Of a stretch of DNA of 64,000 nt, positions 33,400 to 41,788 are shown piece after piece. Each line of letters starts with the position of its first letter. The first letter of the stretch is position 1. The notes beneath the pieces are model-generated. The model did not search any database. It saw only the letters and a program-made list of their open reading frames with translations, and had not been told where the DNA came from. Location of the stretch: positions 186,001 through 250,000 of the forward strand of contig NZ_JABWGN010000006.1 of the NCBI RefSeq assembly GCF_013363975.1, in the 5' to 3' direction. Both the position numbers and the translations under genes were made by a program. The DNA comes from Nonomuraea montanisoli. GTDB lineage: Bacteria; Actinomycetota; Actinomycetes; Streptosporangiales; Streptosporangiaceae.

Positions 33400-33527
33400 G
33401 GCAGGGATGTACCGAGGCCGCGCCCACCTGGACGAGCACATCGCCTCGACCGGGCAGCGGTAGCCCGGACCTCGGACGACTCGAGCGCCGAGGGCAGGCC
33501 GTAGCGGTGCTGGTCGGCGGCCGGCAT
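33400..33527 (-). pseudogene. Fragment of a quinone-oxidoreductase-like gene (frameshifted)
   Basis: From an ATG at 33527 the minus strand reads A-A-D-Q-H-R-Y-G-L-P-S-A-L-E-S-S-E-V, the usual start of an MDR oxidoreductase. After a frameshift near 33465 it continues G-D-V-L-V-Q-V-G-A-A-S-V-H-P, which belongs to the same domain. Only the first 45 or so residues remain. The fragment sits in the 33358-33725 gap, which otherwise holds only promoter sequence. Confidence 0.65.
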
Positions 33528-33627
33528 CGTCGTCGCCCCGGCCGCATTCGCCCCCGGCACCATGCGTGCTCCGGCACTCGATCGCTGTTCGATTCCCACA
33601 GAAGCCTCCTCACGTCCGAGCTGGTTC

Positions 33628-33652
33628 GTACACCGTACCTCGTACGGTGTAC
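33628..33652. promoter_or_regulatory. 25-bp perfect palindromic TetR operator
   Basis: GTACACCGTAC (33628-33638) and its exact complement (33642-33652) flank a 3-bp centre. A further partial site, GCCGTACGCTGTACC, follows at about 33658. It lies 73 bp before the TetR start in an AT-richer stretch, and resembles GTAC-type operators of TetR repressors. Confidence 0.82.
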
Positions 33653-33725
33653 TACAAGCCGTACGCTGTACCATGACCGTGCGCTGGACGATTGTCAAGC
33701 CGTTCGAGCGAGCGAGAGGAGACCC

Positions 33726-34400
33726 GTGTCTGCGAGGGAACAACGCCAGGTGGCGTCAGACGCGGCGCTGAGCAGGCAACGGGTGGTGGTCGAGGCGGTC
33801 CGGCTCGCCGACCGCGAGGGGGTCGACGGGCTGAGCATGCGCCGGCTGGCCGGCGCGCTCGGCGCGGGCGCGATGTCGCTCTACTACTACGTGGCGAGCA
33901 AGGAAGAGTTGCTGGACGCCATGATCGACGTCGTGTTCGAGGAGATCGAGCTCCCGCCTGAAGAGACCGACTGGCAGTCAGCGATGCGACGTCGGGCGGT
34001 ATCCGTCCGACAGGTTCTCGCACGCCACCCGTGGGCGATCGGCCTGATGGAGTCGCGGACATCGCCGGGGCCCGCGAACCTCCGCCACCGCGAAGCGGTC
34101 ACCGCCTGCCTGCGGAGGGCCGGCTTCCCGGTCTTGATGGCGACGCACGCCAACTGGTTGCTCGACAGCTATGTATACGGTTTCGCCCTGCAGGAAGCCA
34201 GCCTGCCGTTCGACACCGCCGATGAGTTCGCGGACATGGCCGAGGACGTCTTCCTGCCCCAGCTTCCTCCTGACGAGTTCCCCTACCTCAACGAGTCCGC
34301 CGCGGTGCTCGCCGCTGCCGGCTACGACCCGGCGGAGGAGTTCACCTTCGGCCTCGACCTCGTCCTGGCCGCCCTCGAGCCCCTGAGAGTGCCTACGTGA
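33726..34400 (+). CDS. TetR-family regulator (TetR_C type)
   Basis: A 224-residue repressor: D-G-L-S-M-R-R-L-A-G-A-L-G-A-G-A-M-S-L-Y-Y-Y-V-A-S-K-E-E-L-L for the helix-turn-helix and a TetR_C-like ligand domain. GTG 33726 is set by an AGAGGAGA site; the long open frame upstream is a shadow. It is probably autorepressing through the palindrome at 33628 and may control the DUF6326 gene. Its third codon positions are less GC-saturated than genes outside the island. Confidence 0.9.
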   Translation: MSAREQRQVASDAALSRQRVVVEAVRLADREGVDGLSMRRLAGALGAGAMSLYYYVASKEELLDAMIDVVFEEIELPPEETDWQSAMRRRAVSVRQVLARHPWAIGLMESRTSPGPANLRHREAVTACLRRAGFPVLMATHANWLLDSYVYGFALQEASLPFDTADEFADMAEDVFLPQLPPDEFPYLNESAAVLAAAGYDPAEEFTFGLDLVLAALEPLRVPT

Positions 34401-34487
34401 GCCTCCTATCCGTGATGTCGTGATGTGATCGTGTGGATGTGTAGTGTTGCCGCCAGTCTGCGGGTCCAGTTGTGCTGGGATGGCGCG

Positions 34488-34565
34488 GTGACTGAGCGCA
34501 AGCCGTACCCGAGCGACTCAACCGACGCTCGGTGGGCGTTGATCGAACCGGTCCTCGCGGCATGA
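34488..34565 (+). pseudogene. Start of an IS5-family (DUF4096-type) transposase
   Basis: From GTG 34488 a 25-residue peptide reads V-T-E-R-K-P-Y-P-S-D-S-T-D-A-R-W-A-L-I-E-P, the conserved opening of DUF4096/IS5-family transposases, and then stops at 34565. The remainder of the transposase is gone. It marks past insertion-sequence activity inside the island. Confidence 0.75.
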
Positions 34566-34762
34566 GATCGGCGCCGCCAGCGCTTCACGGTGGATAAGGG
34601 GAGGCGGGCGGTGGCGCGGGCGGCCTTGAGATCTTGGCCAGAGGCGATGGCCCGGCACAGTTCCAGGAGGTCGGCTGAGCGCAGTGTCAGCCCGGCCACT
34701 AGCAGTGTGACGACCCGAGTTGCGGCGTCACCGTCGTGGCGTGGCTGGCGCGTAGGTCGCAC
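34560..34762 (-). pseudogene. Unidentified minus-strand coding remnant with HTH-like end
   Basis: The frame reads A-A-T-R-V-V-T-L-L-V-A-G-L-T-L-R-S-A-D-L-L-E-L-C, then D-L-K-A-A-R-A-T-A-R-L-P-L-S-T-V-K-R-W-R-R. It has the look of a helical DNA-binding segment. It has no natural start and loses coding character near the transposase remnant. The parent family is not recognised. Confidence 0.35.
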
Positions 34763-34785
34763 CTTGTTCAGCCGGGACCCGCCGC

Positions 34786-35203
34786 TTCTGGACCGTCCCC
34801 CGGCGCGACGCCCTCGTCGGCTACCTGCTGATCTCGCCGCAACTCGTGGGCAGCGCGCTGTTCGTCCTGCTGCCGCTCGGCCTGGTCGCGTACTACAGCC
34901 TCCAGAACTGGAACATGCTGGCGGGCAGCACCGCGTTCTTCTCGCCGGTGCTCGTGTCGCTGGTCGCCTGGACCATCGTCTGGCAGCTCCTGCTCCAGCA
35001 GGACGGCGGCGTCAACGGCCTGCTCGGCGTGGCGGGCCTCAACATGGTGTTGTTCCTGGCGGCGCATCAGCCCGACGATCCTGCTCACCTCGATCATCAC
35101 CGTGGTCGGGTCGCTGCAGGTGTTCGCCCAGATCGCCGTGCTCACCCAGGGCGGGCCCGGCATGTCCACCACGGTCCTCGTCTGCTACCTGTGCGGCGCT
35201 CAC
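34786..35203 (+). pseudogene. Sugar ABC-transporter permease (MalF type), decayed
   Basis: The first part reads F-W-T-V-P-R-R-D-A-L-V-G-Y-L-L-I-S-P-Q-L, then V-L-L-P-L-G-L-V-A-Y-Y-S-L-Q-N-W, the normal N-terminus of a carbohydrate ABC permease. After an internal deletion it resumes with S-L-V-A-W-T-I-V-W-Q-L-L-L. A shift of frame near 35050 leads to I-T-V-V-G-S-L-Q-V-F-A-Q-I and T-Q-G-G-P-G-M-S-T, parts of the same family. At least one deletion and one frameshift make it non-functional. Confidence 0.8.
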
Positions 35204-35522
35204 ACCGCTGCAGTGGCGGCTGCCCCTTGAGCGGCTCCTGCCAGACGGTGCGGTTGGCGGGGTCGCGAGCCGTGTCCGGCGGCTCGGCCACCGCCACCGC
35301 CGACGGCTTCGACGTGCGCCGGGGCCGCACCACGATCCGCTTGCGCTGGAACACTCCCCAGCAGGCGACCGTCGCGGCCGGCAGCGTGCGCTGCCTCCGC
35401 GACGGCGCTCGCCGCTTCCACGCCCTGCGCATCCCTCACCAGGGCACGTTCGACCTCACGATCATCCTGGGCTGACACGGCCTCATGGGCTGCGCCGTCC
35501 GTCCGCCGGCGGCCGGGACCTC
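35204..35522 (+). pseudogene. C-terminal beta-domain fragment, probably of a glycoside hydrolase
   Basis: In the frame ending at 35475 about 65 residues read S-G-G-S-A-T-A-T-A-D-G-F-D-V, T-T-I-R-L-R-W-N-T-P-Q-Q-A-T-V and F-D-L-T-I-I-L-G before a stop. The alternating pattern suggests a C-terminal beta-sandwich such as ends many glycoside hydrolases. It is fused by chance to the decayed permease. No start, no catalytic part. The bases after 35475 are the 3' flank of the cupin gene. Confidence 0.45.
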
Positions 35523-35526
35523 ACTC

Positions 35527-35994
35527 TCATCCGCTCTCCCGGGCGCGGAGTGGCTCGGCGTCCAGCAGGACGAAGAGAATCGTGCAGGGCTTGTCGGAGC
35601 GATTGTCCCAGGCGTGGCTGGTGCCTCGCTGGACCAGCACGTCGCCGGCACGCATGAGAGTCTCGCCACTGTCGAGGACGCTGTAGACCTCGCCGTCGAT
35701 GACGTAGGCGTAGTCGAGTGATTCGGTGCGATGGACGTACGCGGCCGCGCCTGATCCGCGCGGCGGGAACTCGACCACGCGTAGCACGCTGCCCCGGGCC
35801 GGGGGCGCCAGCGACACCCCTGGCCCGACCGGGTCGAGGTAGGGGTCCGCGTTGCTGGGGCGTCCCTCGTGCAGCCAGAGGTTGGTCACGGTGGCGTTGG
35901 CGATGATCTCGACGTGCGGACATGCGCGGTCTTCGGCGACGAGGGATCGCGCGTCGCGGTCATGGCCGGTGACGATTCTTCGGAATGTCCGCAT
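35527..35994 (-). CDS. Cupin-domain protein
   Basis: A 155-residue single-cupin protein with V-V-E-F-P-P-R-G-S-G, H-R-T-E-S-L-D-Y-A-Y-V-I-D-G-E-V and G-D-V-L-V-Q-R-G-T-S-H-A-W-D-N. The expected His and Glu metal ligands of motif 1 are partly kept (H-x-x-E-S-x-D-Y); motif 2 keeps its His. The start is ATG 35994, one base overlapping the stop of the lipocalin-like gene (TAATG). It is the last gene of the leftward catabolic operon and may be an enzyme or a ligand-binding helper for aromatic intermediates. Confidence 0.85.
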   Translation of the reverse strand: MRTFRRIVTGHDRDARSLVAEDRACPHVEIIANATVTNLWLHEGRPSNADPYLDPVGPGVSLAPPARGSVLRVVEFPPRGSGAAAYVHRTESLDYAYVIDGEVYSVLDSGETLMRAGDVLVQRGTSHAWDNRSDKPCTILFVLLDAEPLRARESG

Positions 35995-36473
35995 TATCGG
36001 GCCTTCGTCCCTTTCCGCTGCCAGAGAATGTAGCTTCTGAGCGATTCGCCGCCGATCTTCATCGGCGGAGTGTCGAGTTTCAGCGTGTCCTCGCCCTCGA
36101 AGACGCATGTTCTGGTGAGGTCGGCACCGACGAAATTTGGAAATGTCGCGATCTGTACGTGATGGACAACCGTCGCGGTCGGCTCGTCGACCTCGTAGGT
36201 GCCGGCGTACGAGATGATCGAGCGGTACGCTTCGGCCCGTTCCTCTCGCGTGCCACCGTCGAGCGACCCGTCGGCGAAGGACGCGCGCTCGGCGCGCATG
36301 AGATGGGCGCTCATCGTTCCCTCTTCGGTGTAGATGAGCAGCCCCGTGCAGTCCGCGACCGGGCCAAGGGGTGGATCGATCGTTTCCTCACCCCGGAAGA
36401 CCTGCCAGTCGATCATCCGCCAACTGCCGAGAAGCCGGGCGCGGACCGAGGTCGTCGCCGGTGATCCTGTCAT
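35994..36473 (-). CDS. Lipocalin-like domain protein
   Basis: A 159-residue protein of the bacterial lipocalin-like family, with the opening L-L-G-S-W-R-M-I-D-W-Q and G-L-L-I-Y-T-E-E-G-T-M-S-A-H-L-M, then Y-A-G-T-Y-E-V-D. No signal peptide. It probably binds a hydrophobic intermediate or acts as a small cyclase or isomerase; which is unknown. It is coupled to the cupin downstream (1-bp overlap) and lies 13 bp after the dioxygenase gene. Confidence 0.85.
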   Translation of the reverse strand: MTGSPATTSVRARLLGSWRMIDWQVFRGEETIDPPLGPVADCTGLLIYTEEGTMSAHLMRAERASFADGSLDGGTREERAEAYRSIISYAGTYEVDEPTATVVHHVQIATFPNFVGADLTRTCVFEGEDTLKLDTPPMKIGGESLRSYILWQRKGTKAR

Positions 36474-36486
36474 CTCGTCCGCCCGG

Positions 36487-37425
36487 TCACATCGGCGGCG
36501 CGACGAACAGGCCGCGGTCGACGTCGTTGTGCGAGCGGGCGGCGATGAACTCGTTCATCTCGTTCGCGGTGCCCCACTGGTCGGCGTTGGCGGGATCGGT
36601 CAGGTCGTAGATGTGCGGGTGCCAGGTGTCCTCGTCGATGATCTCGAGCTCGGTCGTGTATTCGACGGTGTTCCCGGCGTGGTCGAGGAAGTAGCTGAAC
36701 GAGTTGTCCCCGGCACGGTGCCGTCCCGGTCCCCAGAGGCGCTCGAAGCCGAGGCGGTGCAGGCGCCCGGTGCCCCGCATGAACTCGTCGACGCCGCGCA
36801 GCTCGAACGAGGCATGGTGGAAGGCGGCATGCGGACCGCGTACGAAGCCGAAGCTGTGGTGGAAGGTGTTGCACCGCAAGAACCACATGATCTCGCGGTC
36901 GCCGATGCGCATCGTGTCGGACAGCCGGAACCCGAGGTTCTCGACGTACCAGCGGACGGTCACTTCCGGGGTGGGCGTGTTCATCAGCACGTGCGAAAGC
37001 CGTACCGGCACGGACTCGCGCTCCTCGATCCTGCGGTGCGCCCGGACCGCGACGTCCGCGGAGACCTCGACGACTCGCCCCTCGTTGTCGAAGAACCGTA
37101 CGCCGTAGCCGCCGCCCGGTGTGTCCAGCGCGCGGGGTTCGTGGACGAGCCTCACTCCTCGACCGATCAGCCGCTCGGTCAAGGCATCCACCTCGGCGGG
37201 GCCGGCGCAGCCGAACGCGATGAGGTCCGTGCGCTTCTGGTCGTCCTCGCGTAGCCGGACGACGTACAGCTCCGGTGAGCCCTCGGCGGCGAGAAAGGAG
37301 ACCCCCGAGTCGTTGGCCGTCTCCGTCAGCCCCCACGTCTCCCGGTAGAACGTGCGCTGGTCGGCGAAGTTCGGCATCGCGATGTCGACGTGCCGCAGGT
37401 GTGTGATCGGACCGGTGGCGTGCAT
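36487..37425 (-). CDS. Type I extradiol dioxygenase (VOC, left operon)
   Basis: A 312-residue two-domain vicinal-oxygen-chelate protein of the catechol 2,3-dioxygenase / BphC type. The C-terminal domain keeps the iron triad: His145 (R-L-S-H-V-L-M), His203 or 204 (A-F-H-H-A-S-F-E-L) and Glu255 (N-T-V-E-Y-T-T-E). The active-site His at 190 (T-F-H-H-S-F-G) also fits. It should cleave a catechol-like ring next to the hydroxyls. It is preceded by an alpha/beta hydrolase gene (1-bp gap) and a flavin monooxygenase, which fit upstream and downstream steps. Confidence 0.9.
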   Translation of the reverse strand: MHATGPITHLRHVDIAMPNFADQRTFYRETWGLTETANDSGVSFLAAEGSPELYVVRLREDDQKRTDLIAFGCAGPAEVDALTERLIGRGVRLVHEPRALDTPGGGYGVRFFDNEGRVVEVSADVAVRAHRRIEERESVPVRLSHVLMNTPTPEVTVRWYVENLGFRLSDTMRIGDREIMWFLRCNTFHHSFGFVRGPHAAFHHASFELRGVDEFMRGTGRLHRLGFERLWGPGRHRAGDNSFSYFLDHAGNTVEYTTELEIIDEDTWHPHIYDLTDPANADQWGTANEMNEFIAARSHNDVDRGLFVAPPM

Positions 37426-37426
37426 G

Positions 37427-38596
37427 TCAGTTCCCTTCTGTTGCCGGCCGGCCGAGCCGGTCGGTCAGCCAGTCGACGATGGTCGGCAGGACGGGGCCGG
37501 ATCCCATGTGTCCGCCGGGAAAAAGCCGTGCGGTCTTCGGGTCACCGTGCTCGAGGGCGAGGTGGATGTCGGCGGAGGCGTTCTGCTGGTCGTCCTTTCC
37601 GTTGACCAGCAGCAGCGGACACGACCTCAGGTCCAGAATTCCCTGGTCCAGCAGGGAGAGTTCGGGGCAGCGCGCGACGTAGTCGGCGAAGGTGGTGCCA
37701 CCGAAGATGCGAGCGCGGGCGGGCATGAGATCCATCAGGTAGGACGCGGCGTTCCGGGACTTCTCCTGCCATTCGGGCTGGAACGTCAGGTGCACCCCGC
37801 CGCCCCAGTTGACCGCGGCGGTGAGATGTTCGCGGTGCGTGTGCGCCAGTTTCATCGCCCAGTACCCGCCGAAGGACAGCCCGAGGGCCGCGACCCGATC
37901 CGCGTCGAGGTCGTTCCTGCTCCGCAACCAGTCGAACACCGGATCCCACTGGCGTTCCGCGTCCGGACCGGCCAGCACCGGAGACTGCCCGACACCCGGC
38001 TTGTCGATGTGCACCGTGGCGAAACCATGCTCGCGCAGCAGCCGACCGCGGGCGTAGCTCTCCTCTTTCCACACGTCGATTCCGCCCCACATCAGCACGA
38101 CCGGTGCCCTGGCCGCGCCGGAGCCGGGTGGCCGGGCCACCAGGAGCGAGACGGAGTCGCCTTCGTCCGCGCGACCGTCGAACGGGACACTGACCTGTTC
38201 GACGGGCGTGTTCTCCAGTTCGCAGACCCGGGCGAAGTAGGTCCGAGCCAGCTCGTACGCGGCCAGCTTGGCGGGATGGGTGGGCGAGGGGTATCGCCCG
38301 AGGAACGCGAACTGGTAGGCCTGCCACCAGTTCTCCAGCGCGGTGCCGCGGTCGCCGTCGGCTTCGGCCCGCTCGGCCGCCGCCGCGAACTCCGCCGCGC
38401 CGCCGAGCCAGTGCTCCGCCCAGCGGACCGGGTCGACGCCGGGCAGCGTCTCGATGTACCGGGAAGCCGCGGCCTCGCCGATGGCGTTGAACGGGTTGCG
38501 CCGCTGCGCGAGATGCGTACGCAACCACGACTTCGCCTCTGGCAGGGACGGGGCGGTCTCGTCGGCCAACCGGACCTCCTCCTTCACGTCGGTCAT
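37427..38596 (-). CDS. Alpha/beta hydrolase of the C-C hydrolase (DHPON-hydrolase/FrsA-like) type, left operon
   Basis: A 389-residue hydrolase with an N-terminal helical domain (residues 1-130) before the catalytic core. The oxyanion region is M-W-G-G-I-D-V-W-K-E-E, nucleophile Ser241 lies in G-L-S-F-G-G-Y-W, and a late G-G-H-M-G-S holds the His. Helical-cap members of this group include enzymes that split carbon-carbon bonds of 1,5-diketones, such as in nicotine breakdown. ATG 38596 overlaps the monooxygenase stop (ATGA). Within the operon it probably acts on the ring-cleavage product. Confidence 0.88.
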   Translation of the reverse strand: MTDVKEEVRLADETAPSLPEAKSWLRTHLAQRRNPFNAIGEAAASRYIETLPGVDPVRWAEHWLGGAAEFAAAAERAEADGDRGTALENWWQAYQFAFLGRYPSPTHPAKLAAYELARTYFARVCELENTPVEQVSVPFDGRADEGDSVSLLVARPPGSGAARAPVVLMWGGIDVWKEESYARGRLLREHGFATVHIDKPGVGQSPVLAGPDAERQWDPVFDWLRSRNDLDADRVAALGLSFGGYWAMKLAHTHREHLTAAVNWGGGVHLTFQPEWQEKSRNAASYLMDLMPARARIFGGTTFADYVARCPELSLLDQGILDLRSCPLLLVNGKDDQQNASADIHLALEHGDPKTARLFPGGHMGSGPVLPTIVDWLTDRLGRPATEGN

Positions 38597-39717
38597 GCCG
38601 GGAGCGCCATCCGCTGGTGGCACGCCTCGATGAGTGGATACGCATCGCGATGTCGTTGCTCCTGCTCGAGGCCCGCGATCGCGACCGATGTCTTCACCAG
38701 GACCGCGCACCGTTCCCGGCGGCGGTCCATGAATGCCTTGAGCGCCTTCCGGGTGTCCTGGCAACGGTCCAGCTCCTGAGCCAGGACCAGGCCGTCCTCG
38801 ATGGCGAGTGCGGCCCCGCTGGCCATCTGCGGCGAGGGCGCGTGCGCGGCGTCGCCGATGACGACGCTGGTCCCGTCGAACCACGACGTGTCGACGAACG
38901 CGGTCTGCGCGGGCCGCCGAACCACCGAATCGGACCGTGCGACCTGGGGGCGGATCTCGGCGACACGGCCGGTGAACGGTGCCAGCAGATCCGCCATCCG
39001 CGGGGCGAGGCCGGCATCCGGAAGCACGTCCGGTCGAACCCCGTTCTCGGTGAGGAAGACGTATGCCTGGCTCGGGGAGATCGGCACGACTCCCGCCTGG
39101 TGGACGGCACCGGCGAAGGTGTGGATGCCGGTGGCCCAGTCGGGACGCGGCACGAGGGCCCGCCACACCATCTGGCCGTGATAGCGAATCGGGGCAGGAC
39201 GGCCGATGAGGTCACGAACGACGGAACGAATGCCGTCGGCACCCACGAGCAGGTCGACGGTTCGCACCGTCGCGTCGGTCAGTTCGGCGCGTACCCGGCC
39301 GTCCCCCGGGTCCAGGTGGGAAACACTGAGTCCATAGCGGATCCGCGCACCGAGCCGCAGCGCCTCGGTGCGCAGGATCCGGTGCAGCTCCGGGCGCGCG
39401 ATCCCCACCATGGCCGGGCGATCCTGGCCGATCAGGCGCGGGAGCTCGATCGGGATCGCCACCCCGTTCGCGTCGACGTTGGTGATGACGCTCATGCCGT
39501 ACCCGGTGGCGAGGCACTGATCGGCCAGCCCCAGGCCGTCGAGCGCGCGAAGCGAAGGGCCGGTCAGGCTCAGCCCCCATCCGGCGGTGGCACCCTCACC
39601 GCCCGCTTCGATGACCTCGACAAGCCATCCCCGTCGAGCCAGGGCGCTCGCTGTGGTCAATCCCGCGATGCCGGCACCGACGATCAGCGCTGAACGTGCG
39701 CCGTCACTGTTGTCCAT
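38593..39717 (-). CDS. Class A FAD monooxygenase, left operon
   Basis: A 374-residue aromatic hydroxylase of the PHBH fold. It has the dinucleotide motif V-G-A-G-I-A-G-L (13-20), the central L-V-G-A-D-G-I-R-S (DG motif) and V-V-I-G-D-A-A-H-A-P-S-P (GD motif). It hydroxylates an aromatic or related ring with NAD(P)H and oxygen. It is first in the leftward operon, divergent from the FAH-family gene, with the repeated GTCCGGTTC elements between them. The substrate is unknown. Confidence 0.92.
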   Translation of the reverse strand: MDNSDGARSALIVGAGIAGLTTASALARRGWLVEVIEAGGEGATAGWGLSLTGPSLRALDGLGLADQCLATGYGMSVITNVDANGVAIPIELPRLIGQDRPAMVGIARPELHRILRTEALRLGARIRYGLSVSHLDPGDGRVRAELTDATVRTVDLLVGADGIRSVVRDLIGRPAPIRYHGQMVWRALVPRPDWATGIHTFAGAVHQAGVVPISPSQAYVFLTENGVRPDVLPDAGLAPRMADLLAPFTGRVAEIRPQVARSDSVVRRPAQTAFVDTSWFDGTSVVIGDAAHAPSPQMASGAALAIEDGLVLAQELDRCQDTRKALKAFMDRRRERCAVLVKTSVAIAGLEQEQRHRDAYPLIEACHQRMALPA

Positions 39718-39772
39718 GGGCCCTCCATGCCGCTGTGTTCGGCCAAGCTAGGCGGGCGGCCCTGAGTGCCCA

Positions 39773-39846
39773 GTCCGGTTCAGGCGAATGTTGTCCGGTT
39801 CCGGCAACGGTTCCGGAATCGGATACCGACGTCTGGAACCGGACAA
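39773..39846. promoter_or_regulatory. Repeated GTCCGGTTC operator elements between divergent catabolic operons
   Basis: GTCCGGTTC occurs directly at 39773-39781 and 39793-39801. The 12-bp word TTGTCCGGTTCC (39791-39802) has an exact inverse at 39835-39846, 32 bp away. A partial CGGTTCCGG lies at about 39808-39816. The arrangement of direct and inverted half-sites suits an AraC-type regulator, and the AraC gene is at the end of the right operon. Confidence 0.72.
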
Positions 39847-39914
39847 CGACCTCGTCGCCGCGGACCTAGCGTGTCCAGCACCGCAACCGGAGGTCCGACC
39901 CAGGAGGACGACAC

Positions 39915-40769
39915 GTGCGCATCGGCAACCTTGCAGGACGGCTCACTCTGTTCACCGCGACCGACCCGGTCCGCGCGGTCGACGTCGAGAAGGCGTCGGC
40001 CGGCCGGTTCGGCTCGGACCCGCAGGCGGTGTTCGCGGTGTGGGAGGAGTTCCTCGGCTGGGCGCGTGCCGCCGACCTGTCCGGCGCGACCGGGTTCGAC
40101 CTGGCCGATCTCGACGCCCCGGCGCCCGCCCCCGGCCAGGTCTTCGCGATCGGGCTCAACTACGCCGAGCACGTCGAGGAGTCCGCGATGGACCGGCCGG
40201 AGCGGTTCCCGTTGGTGTTCACCAAGTTCCGCTCGGCCCTGTCCGGCCCGGTGACCACGGTGGTGCTGCCCGACGGCGGGCACACCGACTGGGAGGTCGA
40301 GCTGGTCGTGGTGATCGGCCGGGACGCGCGAGCCGTCGCCGCCGACGCCGCGTGGAGTCACGTCGCCGGGCTGACCGTCGGCCAGGACATCAGCGAACGG
40401 ATCGGGCAGCTCGCCGGCCCCAGTCCGCAGTTCAGCCTGAGCAAGTCACATCCGGGCTTCGCGCCGCTGGGGCCGTGGCTGGTCACCGTGGACGAGTTCG
40501 ACGACCCGGACGATCTCGCCCTCGGCTGCGAGATCAACGGCGAGCCCGTGCAGCGCGGCCGGACCCGGAACCTGCTGTTCGGGATCCCCGCGCTGATCGA
40601 GGGGCTGTCCAAGGTCACCCCGCTGCGCGCAGGGGACATCCTGTTCACCGGCACCCCGTCCGGGGTCGGACTGGGGCGCAGGCCGCAGCGTTTCCTGCGC
40701 GATGGCGACGTTCTCACCAGTCACGTCGAGGGCGTCGGGGAGCTGCGCCAGACCTTCACAGCGGGCTGA
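39915..40769 (+). CDS. Fumarylacetoacetate-hydrolase-family enzyme
   Basis: A 284-residue FAH-fold protein with F-A-I-G-L-N-Y-A-E-H, F-T-K-F-R-S-A-L-S-G-P, metal-binding D-W-E-V-E-L-V-V-V-I-G, G-Q-D-I-S-E-R and G-D-I-L-F-T-G-T-P-S-G-V-G. Family members hydrolyse, hydrate or decarboxylate ring-cleavage products (for example 2-oxohept-3-ene-dioate or acylpyruvates). GTG 39915 follows AGGAGG. As first gene of the right operon it probably handles a late intermediate in the pathway. Confidence 0.92.
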   Translation: MRIGNLAGRLTLFTATDPVRAVDVEKASAGRFGSDPQAVFAVWEEFLGWARAADLSGATGFDLADLDAPAPAPGQVFAIGLNYAEHVEESAMDRPERFPLVFTKFRSALSGPVTTVVLPDGGHTDWEVELVVVIGRDARAVAADAAWSHVAGLTVGQDISERIGQLAGPSPQFSLSKSHPGFAPLGPWLVTVDEFDDPDDLALGCEINGEPVQRGRTRNLLFGIPALIEGLSKVTPLRAGDILFTGTPSGVGLGRRPQRFLRDGDVLTSHVEGVGELRQTFTAG

Positions 40770-40815
40770 GCCCGGGAGTGCGACACCGCCACCGCCCGAC
40801 CCGACGAGGAGAACC

Positions 40816-41757
40816 ATGGCACTACACAGACTGGCGCGCGTGGTCATCGGCGTTCCGGACGTCGTCGCGACCGGCGCCTACTACCGCGACTTCGGACTGG
40901 ACCAGCTGTCCGACGATCCCCGCGGGCAGCGCTTCGGTACCCAGGACGGTGGCGAGCAACTCAGCCTTGTCCCTAGCCCACGACGCAGGCTCGTCGAACT
41001 CACCGTCGGCGCCGACGACGCGGACGACGTCGGCCGGGTCGCGGCCGCCCTGACCCGGCTCGGAGTCGCGGCCGAGGGCGGCAGGCCCGGTGCCGGCTGG
41101 ATCGCGGCGGTCGAACCGGTCACCGGGCTGCGCGCCGTCGTCCGCGTCGAGCCGCGCCGCGTCCAGCGCGCGGTCGCGGCGACCCCGTACAACGGGCCCG
41201 GCCGGATCGACCGCACCGGCCGGGCACCCGGCGTCGAGCGCACCGCGGCGGTGCGGCCCCGCAGGCTCGGGCATGTCGTGGTGGGCAGCACCGATCCGGA
41301 CGCGACCGAGCGGTTCTTCCGCGACGGGCTGGGTTTCCGGCTCTCCGACCGGATCGCAGGTGCGGGAGCCTTCCTGCGCTGTTCCACCGACCATCACAAC
41401 GTCCTGGTCCTTCGCGCTCCGACGACGTTCCTGCACCACACCTCATGGCAGGTCGACGACGTCGACGAGGTCGGCCGGGGCGCCACAGCGATGTTGGCGG
41501 GCCATCCCGAACGGCACGTCTGGGGTCTCGGCAGGCACCACGCCGGCTCGAACTTCTTCTGGTACCTGAAAGATCCCGCAGGCAACTTCAGCGAGTACTA
41601 CTCCGACATGGACTGCATCGTCGACGACCAGCTCTGGACGGCGGAGGCCCTCGAGGGCGCCAAGGGCCTGTTCAACTGGGGGCCGCCGCCTCCACCGTCG
41701 TTCCTGCGGCCGGAGGACCTCGCCGAGCTGATGACCGGCGCACACGCGCCGCGCTGA
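40816..41757 (+). CDS. Type I extradiol dioxygenase (VOC, right operon)
   Basis: A 313-residue two-domain VOC protein. The C-terminal domain keeps His153 (R-L-G-H-V-V-V), His207 or 208 (F-L-H-H-T-S-W) and Glu260 (N-F-S-E-Y-Y-S-D), the iron triad of extradiol dioxygenases. It is a distant paralogue of the enzyme at 36487: equal length, similar G-L-G-F-R-L-S-D in both. Two ring-cleavage enzymes in one locus may act on two rings, or on two intermediates, of one substrate. Start ATG 40816 has a GAGGAG site. Confidence 0.9.
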   Translation: MALHRLARVVIGVPDVVATGAYYRDFGLDQLSDDPRGQRFGTQDGGEQLSLVPSPRRRLVELTVGADDADDVGRVAAALTRLGVAAEGGRPGAGWIAAVEPVTGLRAVVRVEPRRVQRAVAATPYNGPGRIDRTGRAPGVERTAAVRPRRLGHVVVGSTDPDATERFFRDGLGFRLSDRIAGAGAFLRCSTDHHNVLVLRAPTTFLHHTSWQVDDVDEVGRGATAMLAGHPERHVWGLGRHHAGSNFFWYLKDPAGNFSEYYSDMDCIVDDQLWTAEALEGAKGLFNWGPPPPPSFLRPEDLAELMTGAHAPR

Positions 41758-41788
41758 CCTTTCGCCCGATCCCTCGCCGGAGGTGACG

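Noticed and set aside
39791..39846. 12-bp inverted repeat as transcription terminator
   Set aside because: It lies between divergent gene starts with a 32-bp spacer, so it fits operator half-sites rather than a hairpin.
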